Shown here: in pieces, positions 53,808 to 61,594 of the stretch
Layout: each line of letters begins with the position of its first letter
Numbering within the stretch: the first letter of the stretch is position 1
The notes under the pieces: generated by a model
The model's input: the letters and a program-made list of their open reading frames with translations, nothing else
Told to the model about the DNA's origin: nothing
The model's database searches: none
Origin: Pseudomonas lalkuanensis
GTDB taxonomy: Bacteria > Pseudomonadota > Gammaproteobacteria > Pseudomonadales > Pseudomonadaceae
Assembly (NCBI RefSeq): GCF_008807375.1
Contig: NZ_CP043311.1
Location: 2,770,001 to 2,834,000 of the forward strand
Reading direction: 5' to 3'
DNA length: 64,000 nt
Position numbers and translations under genes: made by a program

Positions 53808-54953
53808 ATGAGCGATACATCTGCAGTATTCCTGAGCGAACAGGAAATCATGATCCGTGACACGGCCCGCAAGGTGGCTCAGGAAGTCGTGGCCGCCACG
53901 GCCGCCGAACGCGACCGCACCGGTGCCTGGCCGACCGAGGAGCTCAAGGCGGTGGCCGAACTCGGTTTCCTCAGCATGCACGTTCCCGCCGAGGCCGGCG
54001 GCGCGGGCATGTCGTTCCCGGAGTATTGCCTGGCGATCCAGGAGTTCGCCGCGGCCGACGCCGGCTTCGCCACCATCCTTCATGTCCATAACGGCATGGC
54101 CGATATGTTCTCGCGCTTCGGTACCCAGGCGCAAAAGGACAAGTACCTGGCCGGGATGATTTCCGGCGATCTCATCGCCGCCGGCCTGCTCACCGAACCC
54201 CACGCGGGCTCGGACACCGCCGCCTTCCGCACCTCCGCGCGCCGCGAAGGCGACAGCTACGTGCTGAACGGCAGCAAACAGTTCATCTCCAACGGCAGCG
54301 AAGCAGGCATCGCGTTCGCCTTTGCCGCCTTCACCGACACCTCCGAAGGCCGCAAGGGGCCGACCATGTTCATCGTCGATCCGCGCGAACCCGGCTATGT
54401 CGTGACTCGCGTCGAGAGCAAGATGGGCCAGCGTTCCGCCCACGTGGCCGCCATCCAGCTGGACAACTGCCGGGTGCCGGCGGAAAACATCCTGGCCGAG
54501 GAGGGCAGCGCCTACAAGCGCCTGATGGCCACCCTGTCCGAAGGCCGGATTGGCATCGCCGCCATTGCCGTGGGCGCCGCCCGTGCCGCCCTGGAAGCTG
54601 CGGTGAAGTACGCCAAGGAGCGCGAAGCCTACGGCGCGCCGATCATCAACCTGCAGGGCGTGGCCTTCGACCTGGCCGACATGGCCGCGCAGTATGAAGT
54701 GGCCCAGAACTACGTGCTGCACACGGCGCGCCTGCACCAGGCCGGCGTGCATTGCGCCAAGGAAGCCTCCATCGCCAAGCTGTTCGCCAGCGAGATCGCC
54801 GAGAAGGTCTGTTCCGACGCGCTGCAGATCCATGGCGGCTACGGCTACCTGAGCGACTTCCCGGTGGAGCGCTACTGCCGCGACGTCCGCGTGACCAAGA
54901 TCTACGAAGGCACCAGCCACATCCAGAAAGTGATCATCGCCCGCAACCTGTAA
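53808..54953 (+). CDS. Acyl-CoA dehydrogenase, copy B
   Basis: A 381-residue ACAD, same length and start (MSDxSAxFLSEQEIMIRD) as copy A at 34595-35740. It has LLTEPHAGSDTAAFRTSARR, SNGSEAGIAF and the catalytic Glu in KIYEGTSHIQ. The differences cluster in the substrate-pocket half (residues 50-130 and 160-190), suggesting different chain or branch preference. GGGGAAG precedes the ATG. It follows LAL regulator 2 by 215 bases and begins the rightward degradation genes. Confidence 0.93.
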   Translation: MSDTSAVFLSEQEIMIRDTARKVAQEVVAATAAERDRTGAWPTEELKAVAELGFLSMHVPAEAGGAGMSFPEYCLAIQEFAAADAGFATILHVHNGMADMFSRFGTQAQKDKYLAGMISGDLIAAGLLTEPHAGSDTAAFRTSARREGDSYVLNGSKQFISNGSEAGIAFAFAAFTDTSEGRKGPTMFIVDPREPGYVVTRVESKMGQRSAHVAAIQLDNCRVPAENILAEEGSAYKRLMATLSEGRIGIAAIAVGAARAALEAAVKYAKEREAYGAPIINLQGVAFDLADMAAQYEVAQNYVLHTARLHQAGVHCAKEASIAKLFASEIAEKVCSDALQIHGGYGYLSDFPVERYCRDVRVTKIYEGTSHIQKVIIARNL

Positions 54954-55047
54954 TCCTGGCGGTCGATACGGCCGGTTAGACAAACGATCGACCAGATTCC
55001 GAGCCGGGGAGTTTCCCGGCTCGGTCTCCAACACGGAGGAAATGGAT

Positions 55048-55866
55048 GTGACGGACGAAGCAGTGCTGTACGAAAAGATTGGCACGACGGCGGTCATCAC
55101 CTTGAACCGTCCGCAAAAGCGCAATGCCCTGGATGGGGCCGTCGCCCGGGGCATGCTGCATGCCGTCGCAATGGCGCGGGACGACGTGGCGGTACGCACC
55201 GTGGTGCTGACCGGAGCCGGTGGCGCCTTTTGTTCCGGTGCGGATCTGGCAGGCGACTCGTCGTGCGACGATCCGGTGTTCTTCGGCCGCGATACGGTGC
55301 TCGGCCACCAGCGCTGGTTCAGCGCGTTGATCGAGCTGGAAAAGCCCGTCATAGCGGCCGTCGATGGTCCTGCGGTGGGGGCTGGATTTTCCCTGGCACT
55401 GGCGGCGGATTTCATCTTCGTGACGCCGCGCACCCGCTTCATGGCCTCTTTCCTGAGCATGGGGCTGGTACCGGACTTGTCGATGTTCCACGTCTTGCCC
55501 CGCCTGGTGGGGCTGGCCCGGGCAAAGGAGATCGTGTTTTCCGCCCGTGCGATCGGCGCCGAAGAAGCCCTCTCCATTGGTCTGGCCCAGGCGCTGGCGC
55601 CCGCGGAAGAACTGATGGAACGCACGTTGTCCCACGCCAGCCAGTTCGACAATGCACCGCCACGTGCCCTGGCCCTGGCCAAGTCCTTGCTGAACCGCTC
55701 GTTCGAGACCGACCGTGCGACCATGAATCAGTTGGAAGCATCGGCCCAGTCACTGTGCGGGGCCAGCCAATACCATGCTGAGGCGGTTCGACGCTTCCTT
55801 GCCAAGGAAGGCCTGGCTTACACCGGCGCGATACCGATGGCGGATGAAGACCGACGGGGCCGGTAG
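55048..55866 (+). CDS. Enoyl-CoA hydratase/isomerase family protein, PaaG-like
   Basis: A 272-residue crotonase-fold protein from the GTG with GGAGGA seven bases before it; an ATG six bases upstream (55042) is almost on the ribosome site. Motifs are RPQKRNALDG, FCSGADLAG, GPAVGAGFSLALAADFI and SMGLVPDLSMFHVLPRLVG. The Asp in GLVPD and absence of the two Glu are typical of isomerases of the PaaG type rather than hydratases. It lies 94 bases after ACAD copy B. Confidence 0.87.
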   Translation: MTDEAVLYEKIGTTAVITLNRPQKRNALDGAVARGMLHAVAMARDDVAVRTVVLTGAGGAFCSGADLAGDSSCDDPVFFGRDTVLGHQRWFSALIELEKPVIAAVDGPAVGAGFSLALAADFIFVTPRTRFMASFLSMGLVPDLSMFHVLPRLVGLARAKEIVFSARAIGAEEALSIGLAQALAPAEELMERTLSHASQFDNAPPRALALAKSLLNRSFETDRATMNQLEASAQSLCGASQYHAEAVRRFLAKEGLAYTGAIPMADEDRRGR

Positions 55867-56244
55867 GGAAGCGGCCCCGCCGGCCTGTCATTCCAATCAG
55901 GAGCGCCGGATGGCATTCGGAGATGGCGGGTGCGGATGCCGGTTTTAATCGAAGCCGGGCCCTTCATGCGTCGCTTCGCCCGGTACTGCGCACCGTGATG
56001 CGGTCACTTCGTCGTTGCAACCATCCGCGTTCAGCCGAAATGCAAGACTTCGTGGCGATCGTCTTGTAATTGCGCCATGAACCGCAATGAACAAGAGGGT
56101 AGGGGCGTCCGATTCCCCTCCCCTAATAGAGAGGGGCGGTGCCGGGAACGGCATGCCTACTCTTGAGACTCGAAAGCCTGCCGCCCGGCGAGTCCGGGGA
56201 CGCGCCGAATGGCCGGTGGGATACCCAAAGCTGAGGAGAAAGAC
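55867..56244. promoter_or_regulatory. Intergenic region with C-run/G-run repeat before thiolase operon
   Basis: No gene is supportable in 378 bases. The element CCCCTCCCCTAATAGAGAGG GG (56115-56136) lies 109 bases before the thiolase start and again pairs CCCCT with AGGGG. An internal promoter for the downstream six-gene set is expected here. Confidence 0.45.
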
Positions 56245-57432
56245 ATGAGGCAGAAAGTCGTAGTCGCCGGCGTAGGCATGATTCCCTTCGTGAAGCCGGG
56301 CCAGAGCGACACCTATGTAGCAATGGGTGAGCAGGCGGTACGTCTTGCCCTGGCGGACGCCGGCGTGGGTTACGAGTCGATCCAGCAAGCCTTTGCCAGT
56401 TACATCTACGGCGACTCCACCTGCGGCCAGCGCGTGCTCTACAACGTGGGCATGACCGGCATCCCGGTGATCAACGTCAACAATAATTGCTCCAGCGGTT
56501 CCACCGCCCTCTATCTGGCCAACCAGGCCATCGCCAGCGGCATGGTGGACATCGTCCTGGCCGTAGGCTTCGAGCAGATGAATCCTGGCGCCCTGGGCAA
56601 TACCTTCAATGACCGGCCGTCGCCGCTGGACCTGTTCATGCAGCAATGCGACGCCGCCCTGCCGGAGTCCGTCGGCATCCCGAATGCACTGCGCCTGTTC
56701 GGCAGCGCCGGCGTGGAACACATGAAGCGTTTCGGCACGCCGATGGAATCCTTTGCCAAGATCCGCGCCAAGGCCAGCCGCCATGCCGCGAACAACCCGA
56801 AATCCGTGTTCCGCAAGGTGGTGACGACCGAAGAGGTGATGGCCGATCAGCTGATGTGGCCTGGCGTCATGACCCGCCTGATGGCCTGTCCGCCCACCTG
56901 TGGTTCCGCCGCGGCGGTGCTGTGCAGCGAGGCTTATGCCAAGAAGCACGGCCTGGACTCCAGCGTCTGGATTGCCGGCCAGGCCCTGACCACCGATGGC
57001 CAGGAGACCTTCCAGTCTGGCGACCTGCGCGACCTGGCCGGTTTCTCCATGTCCCGCGCGGCGGCCCGCCAGGCATACGAACAGGCCGGCATCGGTGCCG
57101 ACGAGGTGGACGTGGTGGAGCTGCATGACTGCTTCGCCCACAACGAACTGCTGACCTACGAATCCCTGGGCCTGTGCCCGGAAGGCGGCGCGCAGAAGTT
57201 CATCGATGACGGCGACAACACCTACGGCGGCCGCTATGTGGTCAATCCCTCTGGCGGGCTGCTCTCCAAAGGCCACCCGATCGGCGCCACTGGCCTGGCC
57301 CAGTGCACCGAGCTGGTCCAGCAGCTGCGTGGCCAGGCCGAACAACGCCAGGTCGAAGGCGCACGCGTGGCCCTGCAACACAACGTCGGCATCGGCGGTG
57401 CCTGTGTGGTCACCCTGTATCGCAAGAACTGA
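56245..57432 (+). CDS. SCP-x/lipid-transfer-type thiolase
   Basis: A 395-residue thiolase-like protein. The nucleophile is in VNNNCSSGSTAL (Cys about 88), the later motifs are VELHDCFAHNE and SKGHPIGATGL, and the C-terminus is NVGIGGACVVTLYRKN, the same end as mammalian SCP-x thiolase. It should cleave 3-ketoacyl-CoA with a 2-methyl branch. There is no SCP2 domain. CTGAGGAGAAAG precedes the ATG. It begins a tight run of six genes (thiolase, two ACADs, MaoC, racemase, ligase). Confidence 0.9.
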   Translation: MRQKVVVAGVGMIPFVKPGQSDTYVAMGEQAVRLALADAGVGYESIQQAFASYIYGDSTCGQRVLYNVGMTGIPVINVNNNCSSGSTALYLANQAIASGMVDIVLAVGFEQMNPGALGNTFNDRPSPLDLFMQQCDAALPESVGIPNALRLFGSAGVEHMKRFGTPMESFAKIRAKASRHAANNPKSVFRKVVTTEEVMADQLMWPGVMTRLMACPPTCGSAAAVLCSEAYAKKHGLDSSVWIAGQALTTDGQETFQSGDLRDLAGFSMSRAAARQAYEQAGIGADEVDVVELHDCFAHNELLTYESLGLCPEGGAQKFIDDGDNTYGGRYVVNPSGGLLSKGHPIGATGLAQCTELVQQLRGQAEQRQVEGARVALQHNVGIGGACVVTLYRKN

Positions 57433-57441
57433 GGACGGATC

Positions 57442-58635
57442 ATGGATTTCACTCCCGACTCCAGCCTGGCGGAGTTCCGCCAGGAAGTCAGACGCTTCCT
57501 CCAGGACGTGCCGGCGGACCTCAAGGGGTTGCGCCGTGCCACCCGCTCGCCCCGCGAAGAGGTGATGCGCTGGCAGAAAGTCCTCAACGATCGCGGCTGG
57601 GGCGCACCCTACTGGGCGAAAGAACATGGCGGCACCGGCTGGACCGTGCCGCAGATCCTGGTGTTCGATGACGAGTGCAGCGCCGCGGGCACTCCAACCC
57701 AGGACGGTTTCGTGCACAAGCTGCTCGGGCCGGTGCTCAATGCCTTCGCTTCGCCAGAGCAGAAGGCGCAGCACATGCCGGCCATCTTCAATGGCGAGCG
57801 CCTGTGGTGCCAGGGCTTCTCCGAGCCGGGTTCCGGCTCGGACCTGGCGTCGTTGCAGACCCGCGCCGTGCGGGACGGCGACCATTACGTGGTCAACGGC
57901 CAGAAGATCTGGACCAGTTACGCCCACCATGCGGACTGGATCTTCCTGTTGGTGCGCACCAACCCGGATGTGAAGAAGCAGGCCGGCATCAGCTTCCTGC
58001 TGGTGGACATGAAAACCCCCGGTATTACCGTTCGCCCGATTCGCAGCATCGACGATGCACACCACCTGAACGAGACCTTCTTCGACAACGTTCGGGTGCC
58101 GGTAGGCAACCTGATCGGCATGGAGGGGCAGGGCTGGAGCATCACCAAGTTCCTACTCAACAACGAGCATGCGACTGCCGCCGACCTGCCCGAACTCAAG
58201 CGTTACATGCGCGAGTTGAAGCAGTTCGCATCCACGCTGCACGTGGGTGACCGCCTGCTTCTTGAGCGCCCGGAGTTCGCGTTGAAACTGGCGCGCCTGG
58301 ACGCCGAGCTGCAGGCGCTGGAAATGCTCGTGCAGCGCGTCGCCCGCCTGGAGCAGGAACACCGTCCGGAGTCCCACACCCTGGGCTCGATGCTGAAGAT
58401 CCGCGCCACCGAGTTCCAGCAACGCATCACCGAGGCCCATGTCGAGGCACTGGGGGACTACGGCGCGATCGCCTATCCGCACCCCCACGAGCCGAACCCG
58501 CCAGCGAACTACCCCTTGCAGACCCTGGCCAACGGCATCGCCAACGAAATGTTCTTCCGCCGCGCCTCGACCATCTATGGCGGTACCAGCGAAGTGCAGC
58601 GCGGCATCATCGCCAAGATGCTGTTCCAACTTTAA
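57442..58635 (+). CDS. Acyl-CoA dehydrogenase, probable alpha subunit of a heteromeric ACAD
   Basis: A 397-residue ACAD. Typical landmarks are WCQGFSEPGSGSDLASLQTR, KIWTSYAHHADWIFLLVRT and the C-terminal IYGGTSEVQRGIIAKMLF. This subgroup (FadE17/FadE26-like) usually forms alpha2beta2 complexes with an adjacent diverged ACAD; the partner gene begins 15 bases downstream. Such pairs oxidise CoA thioesters of steroid side chains. The match here is to the architecture, not to a known substrate. It starts 9 bases after the thiolase stop. Confidence 0.88.
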   Translation: MDFTPDSSLAEFRQEVRRFLQDVPADLKGLRRATRSPREEVMRWQKVLNDRGWGAPYWAKEHGGTGWTVPQILVFDDECSAAGTPTQDGFVHKLLGPVLNAFASPEQKAQHMPAIFNGERLWCQGFSEPGSGSDLASLQTRAVRDGDHYVVNGQKIWTSYAHHADWIFLLVRTNPDVKKQAGISFLLVDMKTPGITVRPIRSIDDAHHLNETFFDNVRVPVGNLIGMEGQGWSITKFLLNNEHATAADLPELKRYMRELKQFASTLHVGDRLLLERPEFALKLARLDAELQALEMLVQRVARLEQEHRPESHTLGSMLKIRATEFQQRITEAHVEALGDYGAIAYPHPHEPNPPANYPLQTLANGIANEMFFRRASTIYGGTSEVQRGIIAKMLFQL

Positions 58636-58650
58636 GAGCAGGAAACGGGT

Positions 58651-59790
58651 ATGGATTTCGATCTGACTTCGGAACAACAGCTGTTGCAGGACAGCGTGCG
58701 TCGCTACGTCGACAAGTCCTACAGCTTTGAATCCCGCACAGCCCTGCTGAAGGCCGGGAAGAATGGGAGTGCTGACAACTGGGGCAGCTTCGCCGCCAAC
58801 GGCTGGTTGATGGCAGGCCTGCCCGAAGCATTCGGCGGCCTCGGTGGCTCTGTACTGGAGACCTCGATCATCGCCCAGCAGTTGGGGCGTGCGCTTGTGC
58901 TGGAACCCTACCTGGGTTGTGCCGTCCTGGCCGCCCAGACATTGGCCGCGTGCGACAACACCGCCCAGAAGGAGCGACTGTTGCCGCTGCTGGTGGAAGG
59001 GAGCAGCCGTGTTGCCCTGGCCTACAGCGAGCCCGGCTCGCGCGGCATGCCGGAAACGGTTGCCCTGCGTGCCGAGCGCAGTGCCGAGGGTTTCACCCTG
59101 TATGGTCTCAAGAGCCTGGTCATGGGGGCCGACGGTGCCGATGCGTTCATCGTTTCCGCGAGGATCGCCGGCACTCAGGGCATCAGCCTGCTGCTGGTGG
59201 ACGCCAATAGCGCCGGGCTGGAGCGCCAGGCGCTGCCCTTGCACGATGGAACCTGGGTGGAAGAGCTGAACTTCGACGGCGTCGAAGTGGGGGCCGAAGC
59301 CCTGCTGGCCGACGCCGGCAAAGGGCTCGCCGTCCTTCAGGAGGGGCTTGCCTACGGCATCGTCGTGCTGTGCTCCGGGCTGATCGGCAGCATGGAAAGG
59401 ACCCTCGAGGTCACCGCCGAATACCTCAAGGTGCGCAAACAGTTCGGCGTGCCCATCGGATCGTTCCAGGCGCTCCAGCACCGCATGGCCGACATGGCCG
59501 CGGAAATGGAGATCGCGCGCTCGATGCTGCATGTCGCGCTGTCTTCCATGGTCAACGACACCCCACCCGTGCGCGACAAGACCCTGTCCAGCGCCAAGAT
59601 GCTGATCTGCCGCGCCGCGAAGCTGGTCTGCGGCCAGGGCATCCAGCTCCACGGCGGCATCGGCATGACCGAGGAGTACCTGGTGGGCCATTACTTCAAG
59701 CACGCCATGGTCGCCGACTTGCTGCTGGGCAGCAGCGACAGCCATGAGGCGGCCTGCGCGGCGGCGCTGCAAGCCGAGCTGCGCGCTTGA
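58651..59790 (+). CDS. Acyl-CoA dehydrogenase, probable beta subunit of a heteromeric ACAD
   Basis: A 379-residue diverged ACAD beginning MDFDLTSEQQLLQDSVRRYV. It keeps AYSEPGSRGMPETVA and KQFGVPIGSFQALQHRMADM and QGIQLHGGIGMTEEYLVGHY, but the C-terminal IYEGT/IYGGT segment is replaced by VADLLLGSSDSHEAACAAAL and no catalytic Glu is evident at the usual places. Loss of catalysis in one partner is what is known for FadE27/ChsE-type beta subunits. It probably helps build the FAD site with the upstream gene. Stop to MaoC start is 30 bases. Confidence 0.86.
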   Translation: MDFDLTSEQQLLQDSVRRYVDKSYSFESRTALLKAGKNGSADNWGSFAANGWLMAGLPEAFGGLGGSVLETSIIAQQLGRALVLEPYLGCAVLAAQTLAACDNTAQKERLLPLLVEGSSRVALAYSEPGSRGMPETVALRAERSAEGFTLYGLKSLVMGADGADAFIVSARIAGTQGISLLLVDANSAGLERQALPLHDGTWVEELNFDGVEVGAEALLADAGKGLAVLQEGLAYGIVVLCSGLIGSMERTLEVTAEYLKVRKQFGVPIGSFQALQHRMADMAAEMEIARSMLHVALSSMVNDTPPVRDKTLSSAKMLICRAAKLVCGQGIQLHGGIGMTEEYLVGHYFKHAMVADLLLGSSDSHEAACAAALQAELRA

Positions 59791-59820
59791 ACTTCTACAA
59801 GAAACGATAGGGAGTACCCG

Positions 59821-60276
59821 ATGAAAAGCTATGAATCTCTGACCGCACTGCAAGGCCTTGTCGGCGAGGTCGTGGGCACCAGCGACTGGGTGGTGATCGA
59901 CCAGCAACGCATCAACACCTTCGCCGAGGCGACCGGTGACCACCAATGGATCCACGTCGATCCCGAACGCGCCGCCAAAGGCCCCTTCGGCGGAACCATC
60001 GCCCACGGCTTCCTGACCCTCAGCCTGCTGCCGACCTTCATGACCAATGCCTTCGAGGTGCGCAACGTGAAGATGGGTGTGAACTACGGACTGAACAAGG
60101 TTCGCTTCGTGCAGCCGGTGCCGGTGAACAGCCGCCTGCGTGGGCATTTCAAGGTGCAGTCCTGGGAGCCGCTGGAAGGCAACGGTGCCCAGATCACCTA
60201 CGAGATGACCGTGGAGATCGAGGGTGCGGCCAAACCGGCCTGCGTAGCGGAAACCATCCTGCGCGTGTTCGCCTGA
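59821..60276 (+). CDS. MaoC-like (R)-enoyl-CoA hydratase
   Basis: A 151-residue single hot-dog protein. The hydratase 2 motif is visible as FAEATGDHQWIHVDPERAAK (Asp and His at about 40-46), followed by GPFGGTIAHGFLTLSLLPTF. It gives (3R)-hydroxyacyl-CoA, the substrate of the MFE-2-type SDR at 47579-48493. GATAGGGAG precedes the ATG. It is part of the six-gene run and belongs to the NodN/MaoC group often found with steroid and isoprenoid side-chain genes. Confidence 0.9.
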   Translation: MKSYESLTALQGLVGEVVGTSDWVVIDQQRINTFAEATGDHQWIHVDPERAAKGPFGGTIAHGFLTLSLLPTFMTNAFEVRNVKMGVNYGLNKVRFVQPVPVNSRLRGHFKVQSWEPLEGNGAQITYEMTVEIEGAAKPACVAETILRVFA

Positions 60277-60362
60277 CACGCGCTGCGGCGACATCAGCAA
60301 CGGCCTGGCCCGTCAAAGCAATGAGAACGGCTGGCGGCGCCAGCCCGTGGAGAGTGGAATTT

Positions 60363-61475
60363 ATGGCACAAGAGCGCAGCGGTCCCCTCAAGGGGCTGAG
60401 AATTCTGGAGATCGCGGGTCTTGGACCGGCACCGTTCTGCGGCATGCTGCTCGCCGATCTCGGTGCGGATGTCGTGGTGGTGGATCGCCTGGCTGCGGGC
60501 CCCGAAGACCTGGATCTGGGCAAGCATGCCGTATGCAACCGTGGCAAACGTTCGATTGCCGTCGACCTGAAGCACCAGGAAGGCGTGGAAACCGTGCTGC
60601 GCCTGGTGGAAAGCTGTGACGCCATGATCGAAGGCATGCGGCCGGGCGTAATGGAGCGGCTGGGCCTGGGGCCGGATGTCTGCCTCGCGCGCAATCCCAA
60701 ACTGATCTATGGCCGCATGACCGGCTGGGGCCAGCACGGTCCGCTGGCCCAGGCTGCCGGCCACGACCTCAACTACATCGCTCTTTCGGGCGCCCTGTGG
60801 TGGTCTGGGCAACCCGGCGACGCGCCAATGTCCCCGCCAAGCCTGGTTGGCGATATAGGCGGCGGTTCGCTTTACCTCGCGGTGGGTCTGCTGGCGGGCA
60901 TCATGAATGCGCGCGCGACCGGCCGGGGGCAGGTGGTGGATGCCGCGATCGTCGACGGCAGTGCCCATATGCTCAACCTGATGCTGGGTCTGAAGTCGGC
61001 CGGGCAGATGCACAACGAACGCGGCGTGAGCCTGCTGGACGGGCCTCACTGGTACCGGACCTACCGCTGCGCGGACGGCAAGTTCATTTCTGTCGGCGCG
61101 GTGGAGCCGCGCTTCTACAAGCTGTTGCTGGAGAAGATCGGCCTGAAGGATGATCCGGCCTTTGCCAAGGGCCATGATCCGGCCCAATGGCCGCGGTTGC
61201 ATGAAGGATTCGCCGAGCTGTTCCTGACCCGGACCCGCGACGAGTGGTGCGCCTTGCTGGAAGGCACCGACGCGTGCTTTGCCCCGGTGCTCGATCTCGA
61301 CGAAGCCGCACGGCATCCTCACCTGGTCGAGCGCGGCGTATACAGCCGGATCGACGGCGTCCTGCAGGCCAATCCTGCGCCGCGCTTCTCCGTCACCCAG
61401 CCGGCTACGCCAGCCGCGATACCGGTCCGCGGCCAGGACTCGGAGGCCGTGCTGCGTGATTGGTGCGGAATGTGA
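60363..61475 (+). CDS. Alpha-methylacyl-CoA racemase (CaiB/BaiF family)
   Basis: A 370-residue class III CoA-transferase-fold protein of the racemase type. It begins PLKGLRILEIAGLGPAPFCG and has GHDLNYIALSGALW (His of the catalytic pair, about 130) and SLVGDIGGGSLYLAVGLL (the Asp, about 160), both kept as in AMACR. It epimerises the (2R)- to the (2S)-methylacyl-CoA needed by the acyl-CoA dehydrogenase, so its presence argues for methyl-branched substrates. The start was set at MAQERSG; the longer frame upstream overlaps the MaoC gene without similarity. A 86-base gap separates it from maoC. Confidence 0.9.
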   Translation: MAQERSGPLKGLRILEIAGLGPAPFCGMLLADLGADVVVVDRLAAGPEDLDLGKHAVCNRGKRSIAVDLKHQEGVETVLRLVESCDAMIEGMRPGVMERLGLGPDVCLARNPKLIYGRMTGWGQHGPLAQAAGHDLNYIALSGALWWSGQPGDAPMSPPSLVGDIGGGSLYLAVGLLAGIMNARATGRGQVVDAAIVDGSAHMLNLMLGLKSAGQMHNERGVSLLDGPHWYRTYRCADGKFISVGAVEPRFYKLLLEKIGLKDDPAFAKGHDPAQWPRLHEGFAELFLTRTRDEWCALLEGTDACFAPVLDLDEAARHPHLVERGVYSRIDGVLQANPAPRFSVTQPATPAAIPVRGQDSEAVLRDWCGM

Positions 61476-61594
61476 ACGGCGCAGGTCGAATCAGCCGATT
61501 CGGCAGCCTGAGCCGATCCCTGATCCGGCCGTTCAGCAGTAGTTGCGCTCGGGATGCCGGGCTGCGACTCGAAATGATTAGGAAGGAACGTTGC

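Noticed and set aside
58153..60300. 715-codon frame antisense to the ACAD pair and maoC
   Set aside because: Covers three well-defined genes; composition is that of a shadow frame.
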